A stretch of DNA of 64,000 nt from Torymus aiolomorphi (lineage: Eukaryota > Arthropoda > Insecta > Hymenoptera > Torymidae), in assembly GCA_036365515.1 (NCBI GenBank), contig CM070873.1, forward strand, positions 262,425,075 through 262,489,074. Direction: 5' to 3'. Shown here piece after piece: positions 20,315-30,952 of this stretch. Within the stretch, counting starts at the first letter, position 1. The number at the start of each line of letters is the position of its first letter. Made by a program: the position numbers and the translations under genes. The notes beneath the pieces are model-generated. The model had not been told where the DNA came from. It searched no databases and saw nothing but the letters and a program-made list of their open reading frames with translations.

Positions 20315-20697
20315 CTTAAAGACGAAAGGTTTTGAGGTCGTCTGATGCTTTATTCTTAGGCATTTGGATCTCCTGAATTCAAATTTTTATATTAGAATGC
20401 TGAAAAATAGTCAAGCAATTTGTTATCAACAAATTATTGTTAACAATTAGTTAATGTGCAAAATAATTTTTTTTTTGTATTTTTCAGACCATTTCGAACA
20501 TAAAAACCTTGCAAAAATCACCGATTGAATCCGATTAATTCGAATTGAATTAGCAGTAAGTGAATCCGGAATTATTGCATTTCAATCGGGTTAATCGGGA
20601 CCCCCGATTGAAAGTTAATCGGTTTAAATGCCACATCAATCGAAATCTGATTTTATACGATATTTCCCGATTGAATTTAATCGAAATCAATCGGTAC

Positions 20698-21998
20698 CCT
20701 ACTGAAAAAACCCTTGTGTGAACCCAAATGTGCACCCACATGGGTTCTTGCAAGAGTTCCCATAAGCGTTTCCCAATGAGTTCCCACGTGGTTTCCCACA
20801 TGGGAAACCATTTGGCTAATTGACTGGGGATCCCATGACCGACCCTACTCCAGCCCGCAGAATTTTTCGATTCTTTTTATTTTGTGACTAAAGAAATAAT
20901 ATTCTTGTTTGTAAATCAATTCCTCCAACTATAATTTAATTTCCTCCATTTTCCTCTACATTTTGTTTAAGATTTTAATGTTATATTTTTTTTCTTTTAA
21001 AGTAAACACATTATAGTCATTTATTAAATCTTGTGAAAAATTGTGAACATATAGAAAAAAAAACTAATGGTGGAGGAAAATGGAGAAAATTAAATTTCAG
21101 TTGGAGGAATTGATTTACAAACAAGAATATTATTTCTTTAGTCACAAAATAAAAAGAATTGAAAAATTCTGCGGGCTGGAGTGGGGTCGGTGATCCCACG
21201 AGGGGACCTGCATGGGACCCCCGGAGAGTTGATGAAAATTAGTTTGCACACAATTTATTTAAATTATGTATTGTTTATTAATGCATTAAATATTGTATAA
21301 TAAATTTTCGGATACCATTTTATGCTTTATTAGATAACAAATTTTTAGTTCCCATTGTAAAGGGGATATCAAAAACAAGGCAAGCCTTGTAATTCGAACT
21401 CTTCGTAAAGAGTCATTTGCATGTTTGAATTACACGGCTTATATACTCTCGATCATCCCGTGTATCCACAGAAAGCACTACCGGAGCGCAGCATAGCGGC
21501 AATAAAGGAGAACTTGTGATGGGCGGCTCTCGGTAAAGAAGCTTCGGCTATTTATCCGCTATGTGGCGCTTCGGTACTGCTTTCTGTGGATGCACGGGAT
21601 GGCCGAGAGTATATAAGTCGTGTAAGTCAAACGTGCAAATGATCTTTACGAAGAGTTCGAATTACAAGACTTGCCTTATTTTTTATATCCCCTTTACAAT
21701 GGGAACTAAAAATTTGTTATCTAATAAAGCATAAAATGTTATCCGAAAATTTAATATTATACAATATTTAATGCAAGACTAAATAATACTTAATTTCAAT
21801 AAAGTGTGTGTAAACTAATTTTCATCAACTCTCCGGGGATTCAATACAGGTCCCCACATGGGATCCCCAGTCAATTAGCCAGATGGTTTCCTATGCGGGA
21901 AACTATACGTGGGAACTCATTGGGAAACGCTTATGGGAACTCTTGTAAGAACCCATGTGGGTACACATTTGGATTCACACAAGGGTTTTTTCAGTAGG
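20698..21998. mobile_element. Inner palindrome F, about 940 bp without its insert
   Basis: Ends CCTACTGAAAAAACCCTTGT and its mirror. The arms stay paired for several hundred bases: the run from AATGTG through GTTCCCATAAGCGTTTCCCA to GGCTAATTGACTGGGGATCC, then GGAGAGTTGATGAAAATTAG, up to a centre near 21515. Element G interrupts the left arm. No clear target duplication was found at the outer ends. No protein frame runs through it. Confidence 0.75.
20838..21191. mobile_element. Foldback element G, 354 bp, related to B, with 9-bp target duplication
   Basis: The left end ACCGACCCTACTCCAGCCCG is mirrored at the right end. GATCCCATG (20829-20837) and GATCCCACG (21192-21200) flank it, a 9-bp duplication with one mismatch. 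The matching place in the right arm of F is uninterrupted, confirming insertion. Like B it starts ACC(G)ACCC and carries the word GTGACTAAAGAAATAATAT, so B and G belong to one family. Confidence 0.82.
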
Positions 21999-23279
21999 AT
22001 AATAATGATATATTTGCTGAATCCGTTTTAATCGTCGAAAATTAGTAATAGTTTGAATCGTTTTTTATCTGTTTCAATCGTAGCATTTCTATTTAACTAA
22101 TAAATCCGGTTTAATCATGTGTTTCCGAATTGTATTTAATCGGGATCAATTGTCTTGAATTATAATACATTAAAAGGCTTATCTTCAAATGTGACAATTT
22201 TGATCTAACATTTCATTTCTAATTTCATTATTTCTAATATTTGTCCAAATTTATCTGACTCATGAATCCGTTTGAATCATTTTTAATCGTGGGAATCATA
22301 CATTTTAATCCGGATTTTCTGGATCAAGATTCAAACGGATTTACTTTTTTAAATACAGCATTAATATTTTCTATACTAGTGTTGTCTATATTTATAGTGC
22401 AACGTCTAAACAGATGTACTATGAAATATTAATTGTATATTTTTCATTTTTGTGTGTTAATAATGAGTAGAGTTGTACACTGGCCATTGCCTAAAGCTAG
22501 CCACCACACGTTTCTCATGTTTGTGATGCCATCGACCAACTGTGGTGAGATGTACGATTTCATTTTGTTAAAAATATCTCGTGCCTGATATTTTAAATAA
22601 AGAATTTACTTACTAGGAAAGGGTCAGACCTCCCGATCACGGATTCGGCTCAAACTGTGGGATAGGTTTTTGGGTCTAGAAATATGAAAAAAGCTGCAAT
22701 ATGAATGATATTTTGAAGGGTATGTAAATGAAACACAGTATAGACACATTGTACAGTTATAGTACAGTATATAATCGTAAATGTAATCAAACTTTGATTA
22801 AAAAATGTTCACTTTTAGTGAGTATTGGTCATACGCTAAAAATGACAAAAATAGCATTTTTTATGACTATAAAAATTTTTATTTAAAAAATTAAAAGTCC
22901 TACAAAAAACTCATAATAACTTTTTATGTTGGAAATGGTCTGAAAAATACTAAGAAAACCAAATTCGCAGAATAATTAATTGTTAACAATAAATTGTTTA
23001 TAACAAATTTCCTGACTGTTTCTCAGCATTCTAATATAAAAATTTGGATTCAGGAGATCCGAATCCCTAATAATAAAGTATCGGTAGACCGATAGGCCAT
23101 CAGACGACCTCAGAAACTTTCGTCGTTAGTGCATATTTGAAAAGCGCGCGCAGCGTCTGTCGCCGTCGCAGCTAGCAGCGACAGAGCGACAATGTAGAAA
23201 GGGCCCGGCGCACGACGCACTCCATGTGGGTGAGGCCGCGGCCACATAAGCGCGGACGGACGCGGACGCACGCGGACAC

Positions 23280-23835
23280 GCGCGCGCGTATGCGCTGACT
23301 TTTAATGATAAGGTTGGTATCTTTGGCTGTAGCCAACCTTGCAAATTTTAAAGGAAAAGAATGAACTAACCTGCTCCAAAATGTGAGAAAACTCAACCTA
23401 TCAATTAGACTCACATAGCATGTAAACTTGCTTACTTGCTCCGAAAAAATTATCTATAAGAGTTAACAGTTGAGTTAAGAAGTGAGTTAAAAAATAAAAT
23501 GAGAAAATAAAAAAAAATAAATAAAATTTAATAAAATTAAATGAGTTTTATATTTTTTTTTCGTCGAATAATTATGGAATAATTATGGATAGATTCACTA
23601 TTGAAGTTGTTACTGTGTGTATAAATTATTTAAGATAAGCAAGGCAAGTGTATAAAGAAACAATTGTTATCCGGAGCAAGTACATACTATGCGGGTCTAA
23701 TTGATAGGTTAAGTTTTCTTACATTTTGGAGCAGGTCAGTTCATTCTTTTCCTTTAAAATTTGCAAGGTTGGCTACAGCCAAAGATACCAACCTTATCAT
23801 TAGAAGTCAGCGCGCGCGCATACGCGCATACACCC
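23280..23835. mobile_element. Foldback element H
   Basis: The left arm from about 23280 to 23450 is the reverse complement of about 23640-23835. Shared words include AAGGTTGGTATCTTTGGCTG, TTTTAAAGGAAAAGAATGAAC and ACCTATCAATTAGAC. The loop is AT-rich. The outer flanks are GC-rich repeats of GCGGACGCACGCGGAC type. No frame for a transposase is present. Confidence 0.7.
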
Positions 23836-23864
23836 TCCTGACTTCTGCTCGAAGTAGCTGCATG

Positions 23865-24084
23865 ACAGCGAATCCACATTGCATGAGCTATGCGCGATGC
23901 GCGATGCCGTCCGAAAAAAAGTTGTTGTCCGAAATCTACAAGATTTATAACTCTATGGTTATAAATCCTATAATAATTTTAAAACATAGAGTTATAAATC
24001 TTATAGATTTCGGACAACAACTTTTTTTCGGAAGGCATCGCGCATCGCGCATCGAGCATAGCTCATGCAATGTGGATTCGCTGT
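23865..24084. mobile_element. Hairpin element I (family 2, intact copy)
   Basis: A 220-bp palindrome with ends ACAGCGAATCCACATTGCAT and their mirror, GATGCGC repeats, then an AT-rich stem around ATTTATAACTCTATGG. It matches the interrupted copy at 19811-20151. Confidence 0.75.
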
Positions 24085-24132
24085 GAACGTAAACGCATGA
24101 ACGCAAACGCACGTACGCATCTATCTGGACTT

Positions 24133-24256
24133 ACTAGTAATTGTCGATGCAGCCAACGTGAAAAATTTAGTGCCTCCAAAGAAAGCAGATACCGAACAGT
24201 TTTTTTTGGAGGCACTAAATTTTTCACGTTGGCTGCATCGAAAATTACTAGATATT
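24133..24256. mobile_element. Hairpin element J
   Basis: A 124-bp near-perfect inverted repeat: GATGCAGCCAACGTGAAAAA and TTTAGTGCCTCCAAA pair with their mirror at 24206-24256. GC-rich direct words of AACGCA type lie outside on both sides. Confidence 0.7.
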
Positions 24257-24327
24257 CCCTAGTTGCATACGCGTGCACCCGCGTGCAAACGCTCTTATGT
24301 AGCGGGGGCCTCAAATCGCACCTATGT

Positions 24328-24420
24328 ATGGCGTGCCGTCACTACGGCAGTTTTGGGCTTGGTATAAATGGATTGAGATAATTGCGCCAAAACTGTACGG
24401 CACGCGCACGGCACGCCACG
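24328..24420. repeat. Short palindrome K
   Basis: GGCGTGCCGTCACTACGG and AGTTTTGG pair with CCAAAACT and the CGGCACGC words near 24390-24415. It is a smaller, less perfect hairpin of the same style as its neighbours. Confidence 0.55.
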
Positions 24421-24430
24421 GGTGATTTGT

Positions 24431-24819
24431 GGCGACTCTTTTACAATATAGCCACAAAGTAGACGTGGAAAGTCGTAAATTGTGAAGTGTATACCTACAT
24501 TACGTACAACATAAATGCGTGAATTGTTATTTTTATAGCAATTTTATTTAAACACTGAGTTTCGTTAATAAAAACGACCTATATGATATTGTTTAATAAT
24601 TGAAAAGGTAAGTATAGTCAATTAGAATTGGTAGTTTATGACATAATATGATATAATAATATAAAATTATACTGCTGATACCAATATTTTAATTAAAAAA
24701 CTTTCATTTTACATTTATTGCTGTTAAATAATCTTAATTTTATAGAGACATTCTATGTATGTAAACAAATTTATACTGGACTTTTATACATTATAAAGAA
24801 AGTATAGTATGCTATAAAA
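24431..24819. other. Upstream region of CMTR2
   Basis: AT-rich DNA between the repeat cluster and the CMTR2 start, presumably promoter and 5' UTR. An acceptor-like TTTTATAG near 24745 suggests a 5' UTR intron. Nothing else is recognised. Confidence 0.45.
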
Positions 24820-27066
24820 ATGCCTGGATATAAAAGATGGTATAATAAACCAGAAGAAGACTCTCCTGAAATTCAAAGGATTGTAAATAATGCTTTTAAA
24901 AAAACCTTTACAATTAGTGGTAATGAAAAATATCTACTTCCCCAACCTAACTCAATGTTTATTGAAAATCCATGGGAAATTGAAGAATTGCAAAAGTTGA
25001 AAAGGGATTTAAACAATGTTAAATCAAAATTAAACAATTATAGTTTTGCTGAATGGCATAAACATACTTCATTACGAAATAAAGCAAAAGACGTTGAAAG
25101 GCGTGTATCTAAAGAATTTGATCCTGAATTTGTTACACAAGCATGGTGTAAATTTCATGAAATTGTATCAAAGTATCCTTTGGTACCAAAAGAAACTATT
25201 TATACAAACAATAATTTATTTATATCATTACATTTATGCGAGGCACCTGGTGCTTTTATAACATGCTTAAATCATTGGCTAAAAACAAATGCACCTACCA
25301 TACGTTGGGATTGGTTAGCAATGACATATAATCCATATTATGAAGGAAATTCAAATAAAAAAATGATAAGTGATGATCGTTTTATTATGCACACTTTGAG
25401 AAATTGGATTTTCGGAAAGGATAACACAGGAAATTTAATGGCACTTGAAAATTTAGATTATCTTATTGAAGAATCAAGAGCAAAAGGAAAAATCACTTTA
25501 GTTACTGCAGATGGTAGTGTAAATTGTATTAGCAACCCTGGTAAACAGGAAAGCATTGTAGTTAGTCTTCATTTTTGTGAAGTTGTAGCTGCCATGCATA
25601 TTTTAGAAGCTGGAGGAAATTTTTTGTTAAAAATTTTTACAACTTTTGAACATGAATCTATTTGTTTAATTTACTTTTTAACATGTGCCTTTACTAAAAT
25701 TCACTTTTACAAACCTGTTACTAGTAAAGAAGGAAATTCAGAAGTTTACTTAATATGCCTTCAATTTAAGGGACCAGAATTTGTTTTACCATATTTAGAC
25801 ATACTTAAAAAACGGTATGGGTTGAATTCTGTTACAGCTATGTTTAAAAGGGATGATATTCCAGAAAGTTTTATACAACAAATAATAAATTGTGCTCAAA
25901 TTTTTAAAAACCATCAATGTGAAGTAATAGAAAATAATATTTTAACTTATCATTCTAATAACCAGCTATTATACTCTCAAGAAAAAAGGATTCCTAAACT
26001 AGTTGCTGATAAATTTATGATTGACTTCCCTTTGCAAAAATTACATATGGATTTACAAATAGTTGGGAATTTAATATTGAAAAAGACTAAATTTAGTCAT
26101 TGGGTAATACAAAATCCAATAGATTCATTTAATGAAAGACAAAAAAAGCAAGTTCTAGAGCCTGTTGAACAGTTACTGATGTACGCAGAACAATTGAATT
26201 CTTTAGGATCAACATCAAAAACATTTACTTTTAAAGTAAGACTATTATTGTACCTTTGACTAAATAGATATTTTATTTTCATATTTTTAATCTTTTTTAT
26301 TTAATATTACAGTGTACTAATCTTCCGATAGATACTTACATAAATGTAGGAAAATTATACCAACGAATACATAGTTCAAGATTCTGTTCAGTACAGATCT
26401 CAGAAATTTACGATCTTTTCTTCCAAATACTAGATATGGAAAAAAGTATTCAATTTCTTTTACCAACCAATGAAGGTATAGAAAAGTTTGAGTTAAAAAT
26501 GCAAAAAGTTTGGGATAATACTTACAAAATTTCACACTTTAAATATACTGAAATATGTGATAATAAAAAAACCATTTCACGTATTAAAGAAATTTTGGAT
26601 AATCTAGAAATGGAAAATAATCTTGTTTTAATTGGATTTCTTTCATTAACCCAATTTAATGTTGGACTTATTTATCTTTTGGCACATACTTTTGATAATG
26701 TGGAATTTAATATTAATGAAGAAATTGGATGTTCTATAACTTTTAAATGTTTTAGAAAAAAAGACATAGTTTTAAAAATAATTGATCAAATTAATGAAAC
26801 TGCAGAATCTGTTTTGACTAATGGTACCACTATTTTATCTGTGATATCTGTGACAGAATTATATGGTAAGATTGCAAATATATTTTTGATTAATATGGTA
26901 TATTTGATATTTTTAAAAATTAAAACTAATTTACAATAATATTCTAGGTTCTGAATTATATCCCACTCTGATAAATGTTAATAATTGGATAACAAAATTT
27001 TGTGTCAATTACATTGATTCAATTTATTATAAACATCAGCAACTAAAAGTTCAAGAATCTACATAA
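24820..27066 (+). CDS. CMTR2: Cap-specific mRNA 2'-O-methyltransferase 2
   Basis: CMTR2 methylates the 2'-O of the second transcribed nucleotide of capped mRNA (cap2). The Drosophila relative is adrift. Exons are 24820-26235, 26313-26865 and 26948-27066; phases agree and give 695 aa, similar to the fly protein. The Rossmann-type FtsJ fold is visible: SAM-binding LCEAPGAF at about residues 139-146, an acidic TADGS at 229-233 and the catalytic-lysine region GGNFLLKIFTTFEH at about 265-278. The C-terminal half corresponds to the degenerate second methyltransferase domain of the family and is less conserved. The ATG at 24820 was chosen because it gives the expected N-terminus and no upstream frame extends it. 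The gene body is poor in CpG. Confidence 0.93.
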
Positions 27067-27477
27067 CATTTTAATACAACATATTCTAAATTTTAATTTT
27101 CAATAATTTAATTCTGAAAATATTTTAAAGAAGTATTTAAATATAAAAGTGACGTTTTTTATATACAGTATAAATATACAAATTGATAATTTTATTAATA
27201 TTATAGAAAACTAATAGACCATCCTTGTAAAAAATCAAGTACAGAACATTACTTTATTGACCATAAAATATATAGCTGATTCAAGAAAATTAGTTATAAT
27301 AAATAGAGCTCAAATGGGTTTATATTTATAGTGTAAATTAGAATTTATCTTTGGAAAAATTGGTGTCAGCAGTGTAAGTTTCAATAAATTTTCTTGTTCA
27401 CTTATCTATCTGATTGAATTTTAACAAATTATTTAACAGAAATAATTGAATAATTGAACAAATATACAATTTTGATA
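27067..27477. other. Intergenic region between CMTR2 and FDXR
   Basis: AT-rich, about 410 bp, presumably the CMTR2 3' UTR and the FDXR promoter. No other feature seen. Confidence 0.5.
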
Positions 27478-29212
27478 ATGACAAAGTCTGGAATACTACT
27501 AAAATATTTTAGACAATTGTCTACACAAAATGTAACACCCAATATATGTATTGTTGGTGCTGGACCAGCTGGATTTTATGCTGCTCAACAAATTTTAAAG
27601 GTTTGCAAAATTAAAATTATAATTTTTATAACTTTGTTATTTCTTAATTTATAATTAATGATACTATTATTATTATTATTATTAAATTATTATTATTAAT
27701 TTATGATCATAATTTTTTTTTGTGTTACAGAATGTTAGCAATGTAAAAATAGATATTCTAGAAAGATTGCCTGTTCCTTATGGATTAGTTAGGTTTGGTG
27801 TGGCTCCAGATCATCCAGAAGTTAAGAATGTTATAAATACTTTTGATAAAATAGCCAAAGATAAACGAGTGCAATTCCTAGGAAATATAAATGTAGGAAA
27901 AGATATTAATATAAGTGAACTCAAAGAGCATTATCATGCAGTTTTATTGGTAATTTACTTTAAATGAATTTTTTAGTTGTAAATTAACGAAAAGGATATT
28001 TTTCTATTCATTAATATACATTTCTACTAATTAATATAATTCGAAATTATTTTTATTCTAGACTTATGGTGCTGAAGAAGATAAGTTATTAAATATTCTT
28101 GGAGAAAATTTAAAAAATGTTGTATCAGCAAGAAACTTTGTAGGCTGGTACAATGGACTTCCTAAGGATAGAAATTTTGAAATTGATCTAAGTTTCGAAG
28201 ATGCTGTTATTTTAGGACAAGGAAATGTAGCAATTGATGTTGCTAGGATCCTGCTTTCACCTATAGATAAATTAAAAGTAAACATTGTTTCACAATTGAT
28301 ACTTTAGTATAATATAAGAAAACTCTACAACTACGTATTATTATAATATGTATAATCTTTTTTATAAGTATATAATCTTTTTAGTGTACAGATATAACTT
28401 CTTATTCTTTGGAACAATTGTCACAAAGTAAAGTACGAAGAGTTTGGCTCGTGGGACGAAGAGGACCTTTACAAGCAGCTTTCACAATAGCAGAACTCAG
28501 AGAATTATTAAAGCTTGAAAATTGTAGAACTTATTGGAGATCCCATGATTTTATAGGTGTAAAAGAAGCTGTCTCTAATCTCCCACGACCTAGAAAAAGG
28601 TTGTCTGAACTTATGTTAAAATCGTTAGATGAAGCATCATTAGATATCAGGACATGTGCCAAAGAATTTCATCCAGTATTTTTACGTGGACCTATGGAAT
28701 TCACAGGATCAAATTCTATTGAAAAAATAAAACTTTCCATCAATCAGTTGGAAGGTGAGGATTTAACGAAACAAACCGCTATACCAACTGGAGATACAGA
28801 AGAAATCGCTTGTAATTTAGCAGTTAGAAGTATAGGATACAAATCTATTCAAATTGATCAAAATATTCCATTTGATGTTCGTAATGGAAGGGTACTCAAT
28901 ACTTCTGGTAAAGTGGAAGATGCTCTGTATGCAGCTGGTTGGGTGGCGACTGGACCAGTTGGTGTAATCCTTTCTACAATGAATAATGCCTTTGGAATTG
29001 GACAATTAGTTTCTAAAGAACTTGATGTTATTAAACAAAAAACTGGTTATTATGAAATAGAAAAAATTCTCAAACAGAAAAATCTTAGCCCAGTATCTTA
29101 CGAAGGATGGGAAAAAATTGATAAAAAAGAACGGGAAAGAGGAAAAAAGCTTGGTAAACCCAGGGAAAAGATTGTAGATATTAATGAAATGATTCAAATA
29201 GCTTTAAACTAA
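27478..29212 (+). CDS. FDXR: NADPH:adrenodoxin oxidoreductase, mitochondrial
   Basis: This flavoprotein passes electrons from NADPH to mitochondrial ferredoxin for steroid hydroxylases and iron-sulphur cluster assembly; the fly gene is dare. Exons are 27478-27600, 27731-27949, 28062-28277 and 28385-29212, all phase 0, giving 461 aa (human about 491). The N-terminus [17 protein letters not shown] looks like a mitochondrial targeting peptide. FAD-binding [12 protein letters not shown] is at residues 25-36, followed by the family motif [20 protein letters not shown]. The NADP-binding [13 protein letters not shown] is near residue 165. [10 protein letters not shown] and the C-terminal [11 protein letters not shown] are also family signatures. 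The ATG at 27478 was preferred over an upstream in-frame TTG. A poly(A) signal lies at 29225. Confidence 0.95.
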
Positions 29213-29802
29213 TAAGATATTTCAAATAAATTATTGTCATAATACAATATGTACATTAATTTAATAAGTTTAAAAAAAATTTAAAGAAATAAATTTTATA
29301 TTATTTTAAAAACCGTCTTTAATTTAACTATTCATCTTTTCAACACACAACGAAACGATAAAATTATATAATTATTGTAATACATTGTCCTATAATCAGT
29401 GCTTCTGTTAACACAAACAAATTATGATTTCTGAATATAGATGGTTCCTATTGAGTTTCGTCATATATTAGAGGAAAAAAATCAATAAGGAGTTTAACAA
29501 AATTTGGAAATAAATCGAAGATAAGGCATCCTATTAGGAAAATATAAATTTATACTATTTTGACTGGGTACTTGATATGTCGCATTATTTATTTTTTTCA
29601 AATAACACAATATAATAATTCAAATTTAATTTCGATAATCGAATTTAAATTATGAAACTTCCGGTCAAAGTCGGAACCGCGGTGCAATCCGGTTCTTTTA
29701 AACTTCGAAATATAATGGATCTAACATTGGCTTTTAAATATGGGTGATCAGTAAATATATACAAGAAATTGCAAAAATTAAGGTGAAATTAGCAATGTTA
29801 AA
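29213..29802. other. Intergenic region between FDXR and NME6
   Basis: AT-rich 590 bp holding the FDXR 3' end and the NME6 promoter. A consensus ETS/GABP-type site, ACTTCCGG, lies at 29657-29664, about 140 bp before the NME6 start. Confidence 0.5.
29657..29664 (-). promoter_or_regulatory. Possible ETS-type site upstream of NME6
   Basis: ACTTCCGG is the exact core of ETS/GABP sites common in housekeeping promoters. The same word occurs upstream of PRDX6. Function is inferred only from sequence and position. Confidence 0.3.
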
Positions 29803-30634
29803 ATGACAACTAAATCTCCTATGCAACTGACACTTGCCATACTAAAACCTCATGTCGTTAAATCTCCGTTCGCATTGCAGGTATTTTTCTAACCTTGAAA
29901 AAATAATCAAGTTAAAGATAAATTAATTATATTCTGTAAATAACAAGTAAATTCTACTTTTACGTGAGCAATTATTTTGTTATTGATAAAGAAAATACGT
30001 ATTCATTTTATTAAAAATGTTCGCAAATTTCTACAGATTATAGTACATTCAATTAAAAAAAATTTTTATTTGATTTTTCATTTAATTTGTTAATGAAAAT
30101 TCCATTTTTTTTAATTTGCAGAAAATCAGAGAAGTAATACTTAATAATAACTTTAAGGTTGTAAGAAGCCGCAGAACCAATATAAATATAGAAGAGGCTG
30201 AAAATTTTTATAGAGAACATAAGAATAAATTTTTTTATAATAGACTTATGACATTTATGTGTAGCGGACCTTCCGATGTACATATTTTAGCTAATCAAGA
30301 TGCCATTACTAAGTGGAGACAGTTATTAGGACCCACAAAAGTTTATCAAGCCCAATATTCTGCACCTGATTCCATAAGAGGGACATTTGGTTTATCTGAT
30401 ACAAGAAATGCTGCTCATGGATCAGGTATGACAAAGTTTTTGTACTGCAATTATTAACATTTTATACTTTTAATTCTTTTAGATTCTGAAGAATCAGCAA
30501 GAAGAGAAATAGCTGTCTTTTTTCAAGATTTTAATATCAAAGATTGGTATGAAAATGATGAAATATATTTTCAGAATGGTCAATTAAAATTTGACCCTTT
30601 TTTGTTTGTACATACTGTAGATAAAAATATTTAA
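29803..30634 (+). CDS. NME6: Nucleoside diphosphate kinase 6
   Basis: NDPK-fold enzyme of the group II NME family, mostly mitochondrial in animals. Exons are 29803-29880, 30122-30425 and 30483-30634; phases agree and give 177 aa (human NME6 about 186). The N-terminus is MTTKSPMQLTLAILKPHVVK, with the family lysine in LKPHVV. The active-site histidine (about His125) sits in TRNAAHGSD, close to the NDPK consensus. RGTFG precedes it as expected. The catalytic residues visible are intact. A four-codon upstream frame overlaps the start (see findings). A poly(A) signal lies at 30704. The gene is convergent with ENKD1. Confidence 0.94.
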
Positions 30635-30952
30635 AATATAACTGTTATATTAAGAGTTATTGTTATTGTTTATATCATTATACTGAAGGTATATGCATTT
30701 ACAAATAAAAAACTTTATTTTACAAAAATATTGAGATTTATTTTTTTATTCTTTGTACTTTACATAAGAATATTATGAGTAAAATAAAAATTAAACTAGG
30801 AAATTTAATTAATCGAAAAATAGCTATTTACAATCTTCAACACAAGAATATTTCAATATTAACAATGAAAATTGTTAAATGTGCTGTACATTAATGACAT
30901 TGACAAATAATAATCTTGAGTTGAAAGTATGATTTTATGAAATTATCATGAA
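30635..30952. other. Shared 3' region of convergent NME6 and ENKD1
   Basis: AT-rich 318 bp between two stop codons on opposite strands, with poly(A)-like words on both strands near 30700-30720. The two 3' UTRs may overlap. Confidence 0.5.

Larger units (their letters stand above)
20322..23140. repeat. Large outer palindrome E, inner arms
   Basis: The left arm (20153-20169 and 20322-20508) matches the reverse complement of 22921-23140. Examples are GACGAAAGG with GAGGTCGTCTGATG, the stretch around ATTTTTATATTAGAATGCTGA, and TTTTTCAGACCATTTC. An outer pair, ACATTGTCGCTTTGTCGC at 19034 and its mirror ending at 23195, suggests the arms once continued outward and were split by insertions C1, B, family 2 and D. 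Confidence 0.7.
19026..24430. repeat. Cluster of nested long inverted-repeat (foldback) elements
   Basis: About 5.4 kb between RpS23 and CMTR2 contains no supported gene and is made almost entirely of inverted repeats. Some sit side by side, others inside one another. I distinguish a large outer palindrome (outer ends near 19034 and 23195), an inner one (20698-21998) and at least eight smaller hairpins, listed separately. None carries a transposase frame. Many have GC-rich ends built from short repeated words around an AT-rich core. Confidence 0.85.
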
